Assembly: GCA_900119535.1 (NCBI GenBank)
Contig: FPJT01000011.1
Location: forward strand, 62,001-126,000
From: Ruminococcus sp. XPD3002
GTDB lineage: Bacteria > Bacillota > Clostridia > Oscillospirales > Ruminococcaceae
DNA: 64,000 nt
Direction: 5' to 3'
In this document: in pieces, positions 51,057-59,907 of the stretch
Position numbering within the stretch: position 1 is the first letter of the stretch
Layout of the letters: each line of letters starts with the position of its first letter
Notes under the pieces: model-generated
Seen by the model: the letters and a program-made list of their open reading frames with translations, nothing else
The model's database searches: none
Told to the model about the DNA's origin: nothing
Translations under genes and position numbers: made by a program

Positions 51057-53459
51057 TCAGGACTGCTCACTCATCATGATCTCGACACGGTTCTGGATGA
51101 GTTTTGCAGTTTCTTCTGCGGAGCGTTCGCCATTGAAGTAGGCTTCTATCTCTTCCTGTATGATAGAGATCATATCGGATGAAAGATTGCCGATGTACGC
51201 TGCGCTTGCATTTGAGATATAGTCATAGAGATAGTCGCGCTCTTCCTGTGTAAGAGGCTTTATGTCGAACTCCTTATCGCCGATATATACCTTATCGTCA
51301 TATTCTACGTCCTTGCCGTTTTCGTCTTTGTAGCTCGGCTTTTTCATAGAATCGTCCAGACGCTTGTCGAAAGCAGATTTGAGTGCAGGGAGAAGGTACA
51401 TATTCTGGCTTGACTGGTTCTCTTCAGAGAAAGTTGTCTTTATAAGATCCCAGCACATATCCTTATATTCCGAAGTGCTGAGGATCGCGAAAAAGTTGTT
51501 TGCAATGACTTTGGCACCGCTTCCGTTTGTGGATGGGAAGCCGACAAGAGTCATATCATCGCCGAGATAGCCCTGTTCAGCCTGAGCATAGCTTCTTGGC
51601 TCGGTAAGGTAAAGATCGTAAAGAAGTGCCTTGTCGTTTCTGCATGCAGCTTCTCTTTCGTTCCAGTATTTATCCATTTCTTCAGGTGAAGCGTTTTCCC
51701 AGTCGAATTCCTCTTCGTCCTCGAATTGGTTGCAGAATTCAAGGAGCTTTACAAATTCGGGTGTATCTATAGTGCACTTGTTTGTTTTAGGATCAAAGAG
51801 ATCAAGTCCTGCGAGGAGATAGTTGAATATATTTTCGCGGCCGTTTGCTTCTGCGAAGAGGCTCATATCCTTTGGCATCTTTTCAAATGTTTCAAGGAAA
51901 TCGTCAAATGTCCAGTTCTCTTTGTCTGCGAACTTGGTCTTTGCTGCAAGAGTAGTTACACCGAAGCTGTTGCAGAGAGTATAGAGCTTTCCGTCAGTTT
52001 CGCATACGTTCAGGACGGTAGGTACGATGTCATCCTTTTTGAGGGTGTCATCCTTTGCAAGGTAATCATAAAGGTCAACGAATGCGCCCTTTGAAGCAAG
52101 TGTATTTACAATAGCAGGACTGTATGACATTATCATATCAGGACCTTTGCCTGCAACGATATCCATTTTCAGCTGATTTTCAGCGGAGCTTGTCATCTTC
52201 TCAGTCTCTTCGTCCCACTGGTCATACTTGCTGTAGTCGATAAGCTTGAAGCGGTATTCTGTATTGCTCTTGTTGAAGTTTGTGATAGCTGTGGAAGTAA
52301 GCGGATCTGAACCCATAGTAGCGATAGTTATTACCTTTACTGATGAAAGCTCGGAAGGATCGCGGCGTGTAAGGCTGTAGAATCCTTTTTCGTCAGTGGA
52401 CCAGTTATAGTAATACATGAGGAAGTCGCCGTTGCTGAGTTTGAGTACAGAGCGGACAAATTCTCCGTTAAGGTCTGAATCCACCCAGTTGATAACTTCT
52501 TCTGCGGTGCCGTCGGACTTAACTCCGTAAAGTCCTGTACCTGTTGCTGCGTATACGGTATAGTCGCCGTCACCTGTGAGCATTGCGTTTGTACCTGTGA
52601 TCTCAGTATCCTTAAGGTCGATAACGTCATCGGACATTTTGAATTCATTGCAGTCGATATGCTTTATCTTAAGGCTGCTTTCATCCCATGTTGCGAATGC
52701 AAGATTACCTTCTGCATCAAGGCAGCCGTTATAGAACCATGTATCTTCGCCTGTTTCTATTTCTTGCTGTATCTTTCCGTCAGTTCCGAGGACTGTGTAA
52801 ATGGTATTTGTGCTTCCGTTTATTCCGATAATAACCTTATCGGTGCTTCCGCAAGGATACATCTCGCTGAAGTATATTCCCTGCGACATGCCGTCTTCTT
52901 CTGTTTCTTCTGCATACTTTTCAAGACCTGTGATAGGATTCTGTGTGATGACTTTTCCGTCGGAACCGATAGTATATACAGAATAGCTGTATGTTGCGGC
53001 AGCTTCCATAGCTTCATAGTCGAATGTCTCGGGATCGAAATTCGGATCTTCAAAATCAGGCATCTTGAAATCGCCGTAATCTACATTGGTAACTGCTGCA
53101 ACTATAGTTCCGTCAGAAAGTGCTGTTGCGCTGATGTTGCTGTCTTTTCCGAATTCCACATCCACCTTGCGGATGTCTGTAAGGTCCTTGTTTGCTATGT
53201 TGAGCTCGATACCTGATTCGCCGTAAACGGAGAGAAGGATATCATCGTTTGAGTTCAGAAGACACATCGAGTTTATCATGTTGAATTCCGAACCCACTCC
53301 AAGGTCAACGGCGCTGTATGCGTTTGTGATAGTTTTTTCTGATGTTTTATCGGCAGTGCTGCCGCCTTTTCCGCCTGAGTTTGCACAGGATGCAGATGAT
53401 ACGAGCGTACTCAGTGCAAGAAGACCTGTAATAGTTTTTCTTACTGTAGTGTTATTCAT
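51057..53459 (-). CDS. Large ABC solute-binding lipoprotein with N-terminal sensor-like half
   Basis: 800 residues. Signal peptide with lipobox SSASC (Cys25) and a Gly/Ser/Lys linker. Residues about 45-400 are strand-rich, with repeated IGSDGK/LGTDGK/KSDGT turns suggesting a beta-propeller. Residues about 405-800 are a family-1-type sugar-binding protein: VITIATMGSDPLTSTAITNFNKSNTEYRFKLIDYS, LKMDIVAGKGPDMIMSYSPAIVNTLASKGAFVDLYDYL and VGFPSTNGSGAKVIANNFFAILSTSEYKDMCWDLI. The usual family length is 400-450, so the propeller is an extra. The start overlaps the stop of the MacB-like gene. Likely ligand is a glycan, unspecified. Confidence 0.85.
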   Translation of the reverse strand: MNNTTVRKTITGLLALSTLVSSASCANSGGKGGSTADKTSEKTITNAYSAVDLGVGSEFNMINSMCLLNSNDDILLSVYGESGIELNIANKDLTDIRKVDVEFGKDSNISATALSDGTIVAAVTNVDYGDFKMPDFEDPNFDPETFDYEAMEAAATYSYSVYTIGSDGKVITQNPITGLEKYAEETEEDGMSQGIYFSEMYPCGSTDKVIIGINGSTNTIYTVLGTDGKIQQEIETGEDTWFYNGCLDAEGNLAFATWDESSLKIKHIDCNEFKMSDDVIDLKDTEITGTNAMLTGDGDYTVYAATGTGLYGVKSDGTAEEVINWVDSDLNGEFVRSVLKLSNGDFLMYYYNWSTDEKGFYSLTRRDPSELSSVKVITIATMGSDPLTSTAITNFNKSNTEYRFKLIDYSKYDQWDEETEKMTSSAENQLKMDIVAGKGPDMIMSYSPAIVNTLASKGAFVDLYDYLAKDDTLKKDDIVPTVLNVCETDGKLYTLCNSFGVTTLAAKTKFADKENWTFDDFLETFEKMPKDMSLFAEANGRENIFNYLLAGLDLFDPKTNKCTIDTPEFVKLLEFCNQFEDEEEFDWENASPEEMDKYWNEREAACRNDKALLYDLYLTEPRSYAQAEQGYLGDDMTLVGFPSTNGSGAKVIANNFFAILSTSEYKDMCWDLIKTTFSEENQSSQNMYLLPALKSAFDKRLDDSMKKPSYKDENGKDVEYDDKVYIGDKEFDIKPLTQEERDYLYDYISNASAAYIGNLSSDMISIIQEEIEAYFNGERSAEETAKLIQNRVEIMMSEQS

Positions 53460-54634
53460 GACTGTTGATTCCTTTCGTTACTATTATTTATTTTTTCTTT
53501 CTTTTGTTCTTTACGCTGTCCTGCGTTGTAGATGATGTTGTTTATCTTTTCTGTTATAGCCGAGATGACCGCTTTTTCCTTGCTGTTGACGAACTTCCAC
53601 AGCAGGAAGAGAAGCCAGAGCAGTGTCATTATCGGTATCGCAAGAAGCAGCCGGCTCCAGAAATAAAGTGGGGTTGTCTTGTATTCTATTATGCGTGATG
53701 CGTTTTCCCAGTAGGGGAAGGTCACTGTATTGTTCCTTATTGCGTAATCGGAGAGCTTGCGTATCTGTTTTGCTCTTGTCGATTTGTTATAGCGCGAGGT
53801 GTTGTTTACAAGGACGTAATTGTTTTTGTACGAGCCCTTGAAGAATTTATTAAGTGAATTATAAGCGTAGTTCTTTACGGGATCGGGTGAAACGCACTCA
53901 TAGCACGTTACCTTCTTGAACTCTCCGCTGTCTGATGAAGGGGGCATATCAGGTGAACCTGCCTGATATGAGGGAGCTGAACCTCCTGAAAGGAGCTTTA
54001 CGCCTTCATAGGATATGTATGCATGACGTGTATCGCCTGCGGTCTTTTTTTCTGCTTTGGTGCTTACATCGCTTATAACGCCTGAGATGTAGAATTTGCT
54101 GCCGTTGATATATACGGGTTTGCCCTGTATATTAGCCGAACCGTAAAGGGACCACGCAAGGCTTCTGTCTATCACTACGGTATCCTGCGAAAGGTCGGAA
54201 TCCGTGAAGTATGAACCGCTTTCAAGGTTGAATCCGCGGAACAGGAAGAAGTTTCCGCCTGCAACGGTCAGTTCAGCATCGGACTTTCCGTTTATATCAC
54301 TTGAAAGACTTACATTTCCATACCTTGCACTGTAGGCATTGGGAAGCAGCTCTGCATTACCTTCGGGGACTATGGATACGGCTTTCAGTGCCTCGAACAT
54401 ACTGCTCCGCACTGCATTTACGGTATCAGTGGTGAAGCCTGCATCATCGGCAAGAAAGCAGCTGAGCTGTGAATAGCTTTCCTTGCTTCCGTTCGCCCAT
54501 TTTCTTGCAGCGGTATCATATACCTGCTTCTTAACAAGTGAACCGCCGATGCACGAAAGCAGAAGTGAACCTGCAATGGCCGCAGCGTTTGCAGCAGCAA
54601 CGATCACATGCAGTTTTTTCAGTTTAAGCTTCAA
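53456..54634 (-). CDS. MacB-like periplasmic-core membrane protein
   Basis: About 392 residues. One N-terminal helix (about 9-30), a large outer domain with features of MacB/FtsX core domains (ELTVAGGNFFLFRGFNLESGSYFTDSDLSQDTVVIDRSLAWSLYGSANIQGKPVYINGSKFYISGVI, matching the 'G-x-x-F-x-x-x-d-x-x-x-vvid-x-x-A-x-x-LfG-x-x-x-iG-x-x-i' pattern), then one C-terminal helix (about 332-352) and a charged tail. Full MacB permeases have four helices; here the last two are absent, so it is not a complete transporter. TTG start 54634 or GTG 54643. Overlaps the next gene. Confidence 0.72.
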   Translation of the reverse strand: MKLKLKKLHVIVAAANAAAIAGSLLLSCIGGSLVKKQVYDTAARKWANGSKESYSQLSCFLADDAGFTTDTVNAVRSSMFEALKAVSIVPEGNAELLPNAYSARYGNVSLSSDINGKSDAELTVAGGNFFLFRGFNLESGSYFTDSDLSQDTVVIDRSLAWSLYGSANIQGKPVYINGSKFYISGVISDVSTKAEKKTAGDTRHAYISYEGVKLLSGGSAPSYQAGSPDMPPSSDSGEFKKVTCYECVSPDPVKNYAYNSLNKFFKGSYKNNYVLVNNTSRYNKSTRAKQIRKLSDYAIRNNTVTFPYWENASRIIEYKTTPLYFWSRLLLAIPIMTLLWLLFLLWKFVNSKEKAVISAITEKINNIIYNAGQRKEQKKEKINNSNERNQQS

Positions 54635-54651
54635 AGTGACCACCGCCCGTC

Positions 54652-56391
54652 TTACTTTTCTTTCATGCGGACCTGATCACCCGGATCAACAGGCTTGCTT
54701 GCGGCTGTTATAACATAGTCGCCGTTTGCAATAGAACCGCTTACGGCACAGGAATTATCATCCGAAGCAAGTACCTCTACCTTGACCTTTTCTGCGTAGT
54801 AACGGTTTCCGAGAGGTGAGCTCTTTGATCTTACTGTGAGTACATATTTGCCCTCGTTGTCATCCTGTACAGCGCTTCTCGGAACGATAGCGTCGTATGA
54901 TGCGCTTCCGCAGGGAATAGCTATTTCAAGACCTTCGCCCGAAGTAACATCGCCTGAGATCGTGAGTTTTACAGATTTTTCTCTTGAACCTGCCTGTGAG
55001 CTGTTCTTTATTTCGCTGACAACGGCTTCAACATCGCCGCCCCAGTTGTTGAGTATCTCTGCCTTAGCGCCCTTCTTTACCTTCTTTGCCTTTTCTGCAT
55101 CTATGTTTATCGTCATAGTGAAGCCTTCATCGGAAAGATCGATGATCGCAAGAGGTGAATCGGGTACGGTAGTCTCGCCCGGCTTTATGTTTATGGAGCT
55201 TACAACTCCGCTGTATTTCGATTTTATCTCTGAAACATCATTCTTCTTTTTCAGCTTTTCAAGCTCTTCCTTTGCACGGTCGATCTCTTTCTTCTGTGCA
55301 GCGAGTTCGAGGTTTGAAAGTGCGGAAGCGTTATCGCCTTCACGCTTTGCCTTGTTAAGGTCACTGATGAGACCTTCGAGAGCTCTCTGCTTCTGCTCTA
55401 CGTCTGCAACAAGCTGATCGTAGCTTACGGCATCGCTCACTGATGATATCGGCATATCCACAGAGCTGCTCATGCCGTCGCCCACAAGACCTGTGTAGTA
55501 ATCAACATTGTTTTCAGCATCTGTAAGCTGACTTACAAGGTCGTTCCTGAGACTGTACTTATAGTCGTTGTAAGCGGAACGGAGCTCGCTGACCTTAGCG
55601 GACTTTGCTTCCATATCAGCCTTTGCGGAGTCTATCTCCTCCTGAGGTGCATCGCCTGCTGCAAGTGTTGTGAAAAGTGTGGAAGCTTCACTGTATGCTG
55701 CGGAAGCTTCGTCAAGCTCGTTCTTCATTTTTACGAGCTGACCTGAATACTCAGGTGCGGCAGAAGCGTATTCGTCCATATCTATAGCCGATATAGTGTT
55801 CTGGAGCTTGGTCTGGAGCTTGGTGTAGTAGTTGAGCTGCGACTTGTTTGCGTTGTATGTATCCTGAGAAGAATTATCGCTGCCCTGATCGGGTGAATAG
55901 CTGTCACGCTTTGCGATAGCTGCGTTGAGTTCCGCACGGGCATCAGCTATTGCCTGATTCTCCTTGGAGTAATCGGCAGGCAGTGTAAGGAGGGCTTTCT
56001 GGTAGGCGAGTTCCAGTTCGGAGAGCTGCTTTTCGGCAGTTTTTATCTCTTCGCTGTCACCTCCGCCGACTGTAAAGAGAACGTCGTCCTTTTTGACTTC
56101 CTGACCTGTCTTTATCATAATTGTATCGATGGTCTTGTTTCCGTCTACCTTGACTTCGTAAGCCTGATTCGATTCAACTGTACCGTTTCCTCTTATCCTT
56201 TCAGTAAGCTTGCCCGAAGCAGTTCTTTCGGTAGATATCTCGGCAAGTGATCTGTTCATTATTGTATTTGAAAAGAAAGTCAGCACCAGCAGTGCAGCGA
56301 GGAATATAATAAGTATGGTTTTTATTATCTCTCGTTTCCTGTTTGGGGTATAGACCTTTTCTTCGTTCATGACTTCTTTGTTTTCAGCCAT
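54652..56391 (-). CDS. HlyD/RND-type membrane fusion adaptor protein
   Basis: About 579 residues from the ATG at 56391 (AGGAGA upstream). One N-terminal helix (about 22-44), a first barrel and lipoyl half (VESNQAYEVKVDGNKTIDTIMIKTGQEVKKDDVLFTVGG), a long coiled-coil hairpin (about 115-380; repeats of Ala, Glu, Lys, Leu), the second lipoyl half (KSKYSGVVSSINIKPGETTVPDSPLAIIDLS), a beta-barrel and a membrane-proximal end (VPRSAVQDDNEGKYVLTVR). Such adaptors bridge exporters, usually MacA-MacB type. Here it follows two import-type permeases and precedes the MacB-like protein. Confidence 0.88.
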   Translation of the reverse strand: MAENKEVMNEEKVYTPNRKREIIKTILIIFLAALLVLTFFSNTIMNRSLAEISTERTASGKLTERIRGNGTVESNQAYEVKVDGNKTIDTIMIKTGQEVKKDDVLFTVGGGDSEEIKTAEKQLSELELAYQKALLTLPADYSKENQAIADARAELNAAIAKRDSYSPDQGSDNSSQDTYNANKSQLNYYTKLQTKLQNTISAIDMDEYASAAPEYSGQLVKMKNELDEASAAYSEASTLFTTLAAGDAPQEEIDSAKADMEAKSAKVSELRSAYNDYKYSLRNDLVSQLTDAENNVDYYTGLVGDGMSSSVDMPISSVSDAVSYDQLVADVEQKQRALEGLISDLNKAKREGDNASALSNLELAAQKKEIDRAKEELEKLKKKNDVSEIKSKYSGVVSSINIKPGETTVPDSPLAIIDLSDEGFTMTINIDAEKAKKVKKGAKAEILNNWGGDVEAVVSEIKNSSQAGSREKSVKLTISGDVTSGEGLEIAIPCGSASYDAIVPRSAVQDDNEGKYVLTVRSKSSPLGNRYYAEKVKVEVLASDDNSCAVSGSIANGDYVITAASKPVDPGDQVRMKEK

Positions 56392-56400
56392 TATCCACAT

Positions 56401-56524
56401 CTCCTAATGATGAAATTACGTAAACGGAACTGCTTTGCAGTCCGTGCTGTCCGCGGCGGAGACGGACCAAAATGTCCGTCCCGCAGACAGTCTCATATTT
56501 ATCCTTGGCAGGGTACGCCGAGCG
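56401..56524 (-). other. Intercistronic gap with two hairpins
   Basis: ACGGAACTGC/GCAGTCCGT and GACGGAC/GTCCGTC stems lie between the second permease and the adaptor gene. No T-run or promoter seen; possibly message processing. Confidence 0.4.
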
Positions 56525-57421
56525 TTACCCTTTTATACCGCCTGAGTAGGTTATTCCTTCAACGAGGTCATCCTCGCCGTAAAGGAACATCAGTATCGTA
56601 GGCACCATGTATACAACGCCTACGGCAAATGCGAGACCAACGTCTCCCGAATTTATCTGCGAAAGGAATACGGAAAGCGGATGCTTATCCTTATCCTGTA
56701 AGAGTACCAGCGGCTGTTCCACCATGTTCCAGTAATCGATGAATACCAGCATGACTACCGAAACGATAGCGCTCTTGCAAAGAGGTATGTGTATCTTTGC
56801 AAGTATCTGGAATTCGCTTGCGCCGTCCAGCTTTGCGGCTTCTATGTAGGATACGGGGATTCGCTTCATTACCTTTGTCAGCAGGAATATACTGAAGGGA
56901 GCGAATACTCCCGGAAGGATTATCGCCCACCGCGTGTTCAGAAGTCCCGTTTTGTCAGCTACAAGGAAGTTCGGAACGAGGGTTACCTGATAGGGCATGA
57001 GCATCAGTATAACGTATGCGAAGAATATGATGCTCTTTATTTTGCCGTTGTATCTTGAAAATCCATAGGATGCGAATATCGCTATAAGCAGCTGGAAAAG
57101 CGTTATCGGTACGGTAAGTATCACCGAATTCCAGAACTTCAGGAGATAATCGGGACTTTTCAGAAGTACGGCTTTGTACTGGTCGAAAGTTACCTTATCG
57201 GGGATGAATTTTAGGTTTACATTATCAGAAATGAAGACCTTTGTATCATCTGTCATATTGCCGAACATCGTTCCGTAGTTAGCGGATATCTCCGATGATG
57301 TCATAAAGGAATTGGCGATGGTCAGTACCGTCGGCATAAGGAAAAGTACGGCTGCCGCACACGCAAATATCGTGAAAGCTATGTTCAGTGTATGTGTCTT
57401 TTGCCTGCGGGAAAGCGCCAT
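56525..57421 (-). CDS. Sugar-type ABC transporter permease, MalG/UgpE-like
   Basis: 298 residues, six membrane helices. The cytoplasmic EAA loop IEAAKLDGASEFQILAKIHIPLCKSAI is clear, with FSRYNGKIKSIIFFAYVILMLMPYQVTLVP and an ending YGEDDLVEGITYSGGIKG, typical of the second permease of carbohydrate importers. Its start overlaps the stop of the first permease by one base. No ATPase gene is nearby, so a shared MsmX/MsmK-type ATPase elsewhere is expected; that is inference. Confidence 0.93.
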   Translation of the reverse strand: MALSRRQKTHTLNIAFTIFACAAAVLFLMPTVLTIANSFMTSSEISANYGTMFGNMTDDTKVFISDNVNLKFIPDKVTFDQYKAVLLKSPDYLLKFWNSVILTVPITLFQLLIAIFASYGFSRYNGKIKSIIFFAYVILMLMPYQVTLVPNFLVADKTGLLNTRWAIILPGVFAPFSIFLLTKVMKRIPVSYIEAAKLDGASEFQILAKIHIPLCKSAIVSVVMLVFIDYWNMVEQPLVLLQDKDKHPLSVFLSQINSGDVGLAFAVGVVYMVPTILMFLYGEDDLVEGITYSGGIKG

Positions 57422-58305
57422 CAGTTCTCCACGTCCTTTCCGAATATATTCTCGGCTATCATCAGTACAGCGATGATGACCATCATTACAAGGGCGAACA
57501 GAACTGCCGCTGCCGAAAGCTTCTGGTAATCGAGACTGTTGAACGTGTTGTTCATGAAGTGCTGAAGCATGTACAGCTTGTCAAAGGGATAATCTCCCGT
57601 AAGCAGATAGACCTCTCTGAATATCTTGAATGAGTTGATGAGCGAAAGAATGAGTACGAATAATATAGTAGGGGAGAGGTACCTTAATTTTATATGAAAG
57701 AACTGATATACCTTTCCTGCGCCTTCAAGTTCGGCAACTTCGATTATGTCCTTCGGGATGCCTGCAAGTGCCGACATGAAGAGTATCATGTTGTATCCGA
57801 GGTTTTTCCACAGGAACATCAGTACTATTATTATCTGTCCGTGAGCTGATTTCAGCCAGTCGGGACCTTTTCCGCCGAATGCCTCTATTATCTGGTTTAT
57901 CGTTCCGTGATTGTGGAACAATACCTGCCATACAAGCACTACCGAAGCAGTGGGGACCATAAGCGGACTTAAGAAGAAGGTTCTGAATACGCTTTTTCCC
58001 GGGATATTCCTGTCAAGTATCATTGCAAGCCCGAGAGAAAGCACAAGCGAAAGCGGTACAGCGGTCAGCGAGAATATCGCCGTATTTGTACTTGCTTTTC
58101 TGAAAGCACTGTTTGAAAACAGGTTTATGTAGTTATCGAGTCCCGTGAAATTACGGGTTATCGGATTATCTATAAGCGAATAATAGATTATGATGCCGAA
58201 GGGTATCAGGAAAAATACCATAACGCCTATAACGCTCGGTGCAATGCAAAAGTCGCTGAATATCCGCTCACCTCTGCGTCCGCACTGTGATTTGTTGTTT
58301 TTCAT
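57421..58305 (-). CDS. Sugar-type ABC transporter permease, MalF/UgpA-like
   Basis: 294 residues, six helices. FCIAPSVIGVMVFFLIPFGIIIYYSL at the N-terminus, RTFFLSPLMVPTASVVLVWQVLFHNHGTIN, and the EAA loop MSALAGIPKDIIEVAELEGAGKVYQFFHIKLRYLSP are those of first permeases of carbohydrate importers. First gene of the leftward operon, behind a well-spaced promoter. Confidence 0.93.
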   Translation of the reverse strand: MKNNKSQCGRRGERIFSDFCIAPSVIGVMVFFLIPFGIIIYYSLIDNPITRNFTGLDNYINLFSNSAFRKASTNTAIFSLTAVPLSLVLSLGLAMILDRNIPGKSVFRTFFLSPLMVPTASVVLVWQVLFHNHGTINQIIEAFGGKGPDWLKSAHGQIIIVLMFLWKNLGYNMILFMSALAGIPKDIIEVAELEGAGKVYQFFHIKLRYLSPTILFVLILSLINSFKIFREVYLLTGDYPFDKLYMLQHFMNNTFNSLDYQKLSAAAVLFALVMMVIIAVLMIAENIFGKDVEN

Positions 58306-58416
58306 TTGACCACACCTTAATGTAATTGCTGAGAAAAAGTTGTCCTAATAATATACGTGTCATAAAAGGCGTAAAAAGACAACTCTTAGATAAATTTTTA
58401 TTATTTAACATTATCT

Positions 58417-58445
58417 ATGATATAACATTAACAAACAAAAGTCAA
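58417..58445 (-). promoter_or_regulatory. Promoter of the ABC/adaptor operon
   Basis: Leftward TTGACT (58440-58445), 17-bp spacer, TATCAT (58417-58422), about 112 bp ahead of the first permease. Confidence 0.75.
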
Positions 58446-58899
58446 GTGTTTTTCTCAATTTTAAGGAAGATTTTAAAAGATCGCCGTTCACATATCGCAT
58501 CGGATAACCCGACAGCTTGTGTTAACCGAGGGTAACGGCGAACGGTTCTGTTTCAGACTTAAGTGTGTTAGTTGATTAGTGTACTAATCGGAACAATACA
58601 CTTGCTACAGTTATATGATAACACTATTTCTTTCCGCTGTCAAGTGGTTTTGCATTTTTTTTGCATAACATTACAAAAAAGTAATGATAATGCAGTATTA
58701 CGTCCGATCATTCCTTACATATATACTATCGTAAAAAAAGTAAGGATTGTGACACCGATATCTGCATTTTATTATATATTACAACCTTAAAATTCGAATG
58801 ATTTATTCCTTAATTTTTCCTTACCTTCAACCTCTGTTAAAACATCTCGCGAATAATCGCGAGTTTTTTGTGCAGATTGACTTTTTTTCGCTTCCGCTA
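58446..58899. promoter_or_regulatory. Gene-free stretch with an operator-like palindrome
   Basis: A perfect 16-bp palindrome GATTAGTGTACTAATC lies at 58574-58589, about 130 bp upstream of the operon promoter. It could bind a dimeric regulator of either side. The remainder is AT-rich with no convincing ORF. Confidence 0.45.
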
Positions 58900-58928
58900 T
58901 TGACTTTTATTTTCCTCCGTGATATAAT
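58900..58928 (+). promoter_or_regulatory. Promoter of the tRNA cluster
   Basis: TTGACT (58900-58905), 17-bp spacer, TATAAT (58923-58928), about 20 bp before tRNA-Gly. Confidence 0.85.
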
Positions 58929-58948
58929 ATTATCTGTTGAAACGCCGT

Positions 58949-59022
<74 letters not shown>

Positions 59023-59059
59023 TTTTATTTAGCAGCTTGTGGCTGCTAAAATTGTCTAT

Positions 59060-59136
59060 GCGCCTTTAACTCAGCTGGATAGAGTAACTGCCTTCTAAGC
59101 AGTAAGCCGCTGGTTCGAATCCAGCAAGGCGCGCCA
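59060..59136 (+). tRNA. tRNA-Arg (anticodon TCT)
   Basis: Acceptor GCGCCTT/AAGGCGC, anticodon stem ACTGC/GCAGT with loop CTTCTAA, T-arm CTGGTTCGAATCCAG, discriminator G and encoded CCA. Confidence 0.97.
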
Positions 59137-59193
59137 TTCCGAAACTCTCCTTTATATTTACTATATGATGGAGAGCTTCGTTTATATTTACAT

Positions 59194-59268
59194 GGTGGGT
59201 GTAGCTTAGCTGGTTAAAGCGTCGGATTGTGGTCCCGAAGACCGTGGGTTCGAATCCCATCTCCCACC
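59194..59268 (+). tRNA. tRNA-His (anticodon GTG)
   Basis: An extra G at -1 (59194) can pair with C73, the histidine identity feature. Acceptor GTGGGTG/CTCCCAC with one T-T mismatch, anticodon loop TTGTGGT, T-arm GTGGGTTCGAATCCCAT. CCA is not encoded. The anticodon stem has one A-C mismatch next to the loop. Confidence 0.95.
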
Positions 59269-59649
59269 CTCTAAAATATAACAACTACTCAGATTACAAG
59301 CATGTATTCTGAGTACTTGCTATATTACAATAAAAATTGTGATTTGACAGCTCCTCTGCTCTCGATAACATTTACGCTATTTCACATCATGTTATCGCAT
59401 TGCTTACAGCTTACGGCTCGTGAAACCTTGACCTTGCAGACATTAGTGTTGATTCAGCTTTACTGAACAGGTTCACATCGTGGCTCGTTCCCCCGACTCA
59501 TCCTCTTCCCGAGTGGTTACGGATTGAAAAAGAGTAAAGGTAGCAGCAAGTAAACTTGCTTCAAATCTTGATATTCAGTTATCAAGGTTCACCATAGCAA
59601 TAAAAAAGTCAAACCTTTCAGATTGACAACACACGAAATACTGAAAGGC
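59269..59649. other. Structured gene-free region after the tRNA cluster
   Basis: No convincing ORF. Several short palindromes: CGATAACA...TGTTATCG (about 59366-59398), TTCAGCTTTACTGAA (near 59455), GCAAGTAAACTTGC (59550-59563), CTTGATATTCAGTTATCAAG (59568-59587). Could be a non-coding RNA or the edge of an inserted element; I recognise no family. Confidence 0.4.
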
Positions 59650-59678
59650 TTGACAAGTTCTATTATAAGTGTTATAAT
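59650..59678 (+). promoter_or_regulatory. Perfect consensus promoter, rightward
   Basis: TTGACA (59650-59655), 17-bp spacer, TATAAT (59673-59678). It is followed by no gene, only by a hairpin AGGCGTAGTTGGT/ACCGACTATGCCT (about 59759-59790) and a T-tract near 59802. Confidence 0.85.
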
Positions 59679-59684
59679 GTAATG

Positions 59685-59815
59685 TATTATTACGATACAA
59701 CACACGAATAGCATTCTCACTAAGTCATTCAGATGTTTTGGTCATCTGTCTGATTACGAGGCGTAGTTGGTCTGCAAACCGACTATGCCTTGTGGGGGTG
59801 CTTTTTATATTGCTT
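59685..59815. ncRNA. Candidate small RNA region between facing promoters
   Basis: About 130 bp would be transcribed in both directions. The rightward transcript has a 13-bp hairpin with a CTGCAA loop, then GTGGGGGTGCTTTTTAT, a terminator-like end, giving an RNA of roughly 120 nt. Only peptides under 10 codons start inside it on either strand, apart from a hydrophobic reading leftward from 59714. Resembles antisense-regulated pairs; identity unknown. Confidence 0.4.
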
Positions 59816-59819
59816 TTTT

Positions 59820-59848
59820 ATTATAACACATTTATTGTAGTCTGTCAA
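59820..59848 (-). promoter_or_regulatory. Perfect consensus promoter, leftward
   Basis: TTGACA (read leftward, 59843-59848), 17-bp spacer, TATAAT (59820-59825). It faces the promoter at 59650. Confidence 0.85.
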
Positions 59849-59857
59849 CTGATATTT

Positions 59858-59892
59858 AAAAAAACTCCTGAAAATTTTTTCAGGAGTTTTTT
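59858..59892. terminator. Terminator of the accessory lipoprotein gene
   Basis: AAAAAACTCCTG and CAGGAGTTTTTT arms give a seven-pair GC core with A/T-runs on both sides; works in both directions. Confidence 0.85.
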
Positions 59893-59907
59893 GTATGGCG
59901 ATTTTTC

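Noticed and set aside
59400..59590. Degenerate tRNA or rRNA-spacer remnant after tRNA-His
   Set aside because: Some words (TTGATAACTGAATA read leftward) recall rRNA-spacer ends, but no cloverleaf or rRNA sequence could be built.
59589..59714. Leftward 41-residue hydrophobic ORF (starts MLFVCCIVIIHYITLII) overlapping the rightward promoter
   Set aside because: Hydrophobic like a type I toxin, but the ribosome site is almost on top of the ATG and the reading crosses palindromes and a promoter. Kept only as a possibility in the facing-promoter finding.
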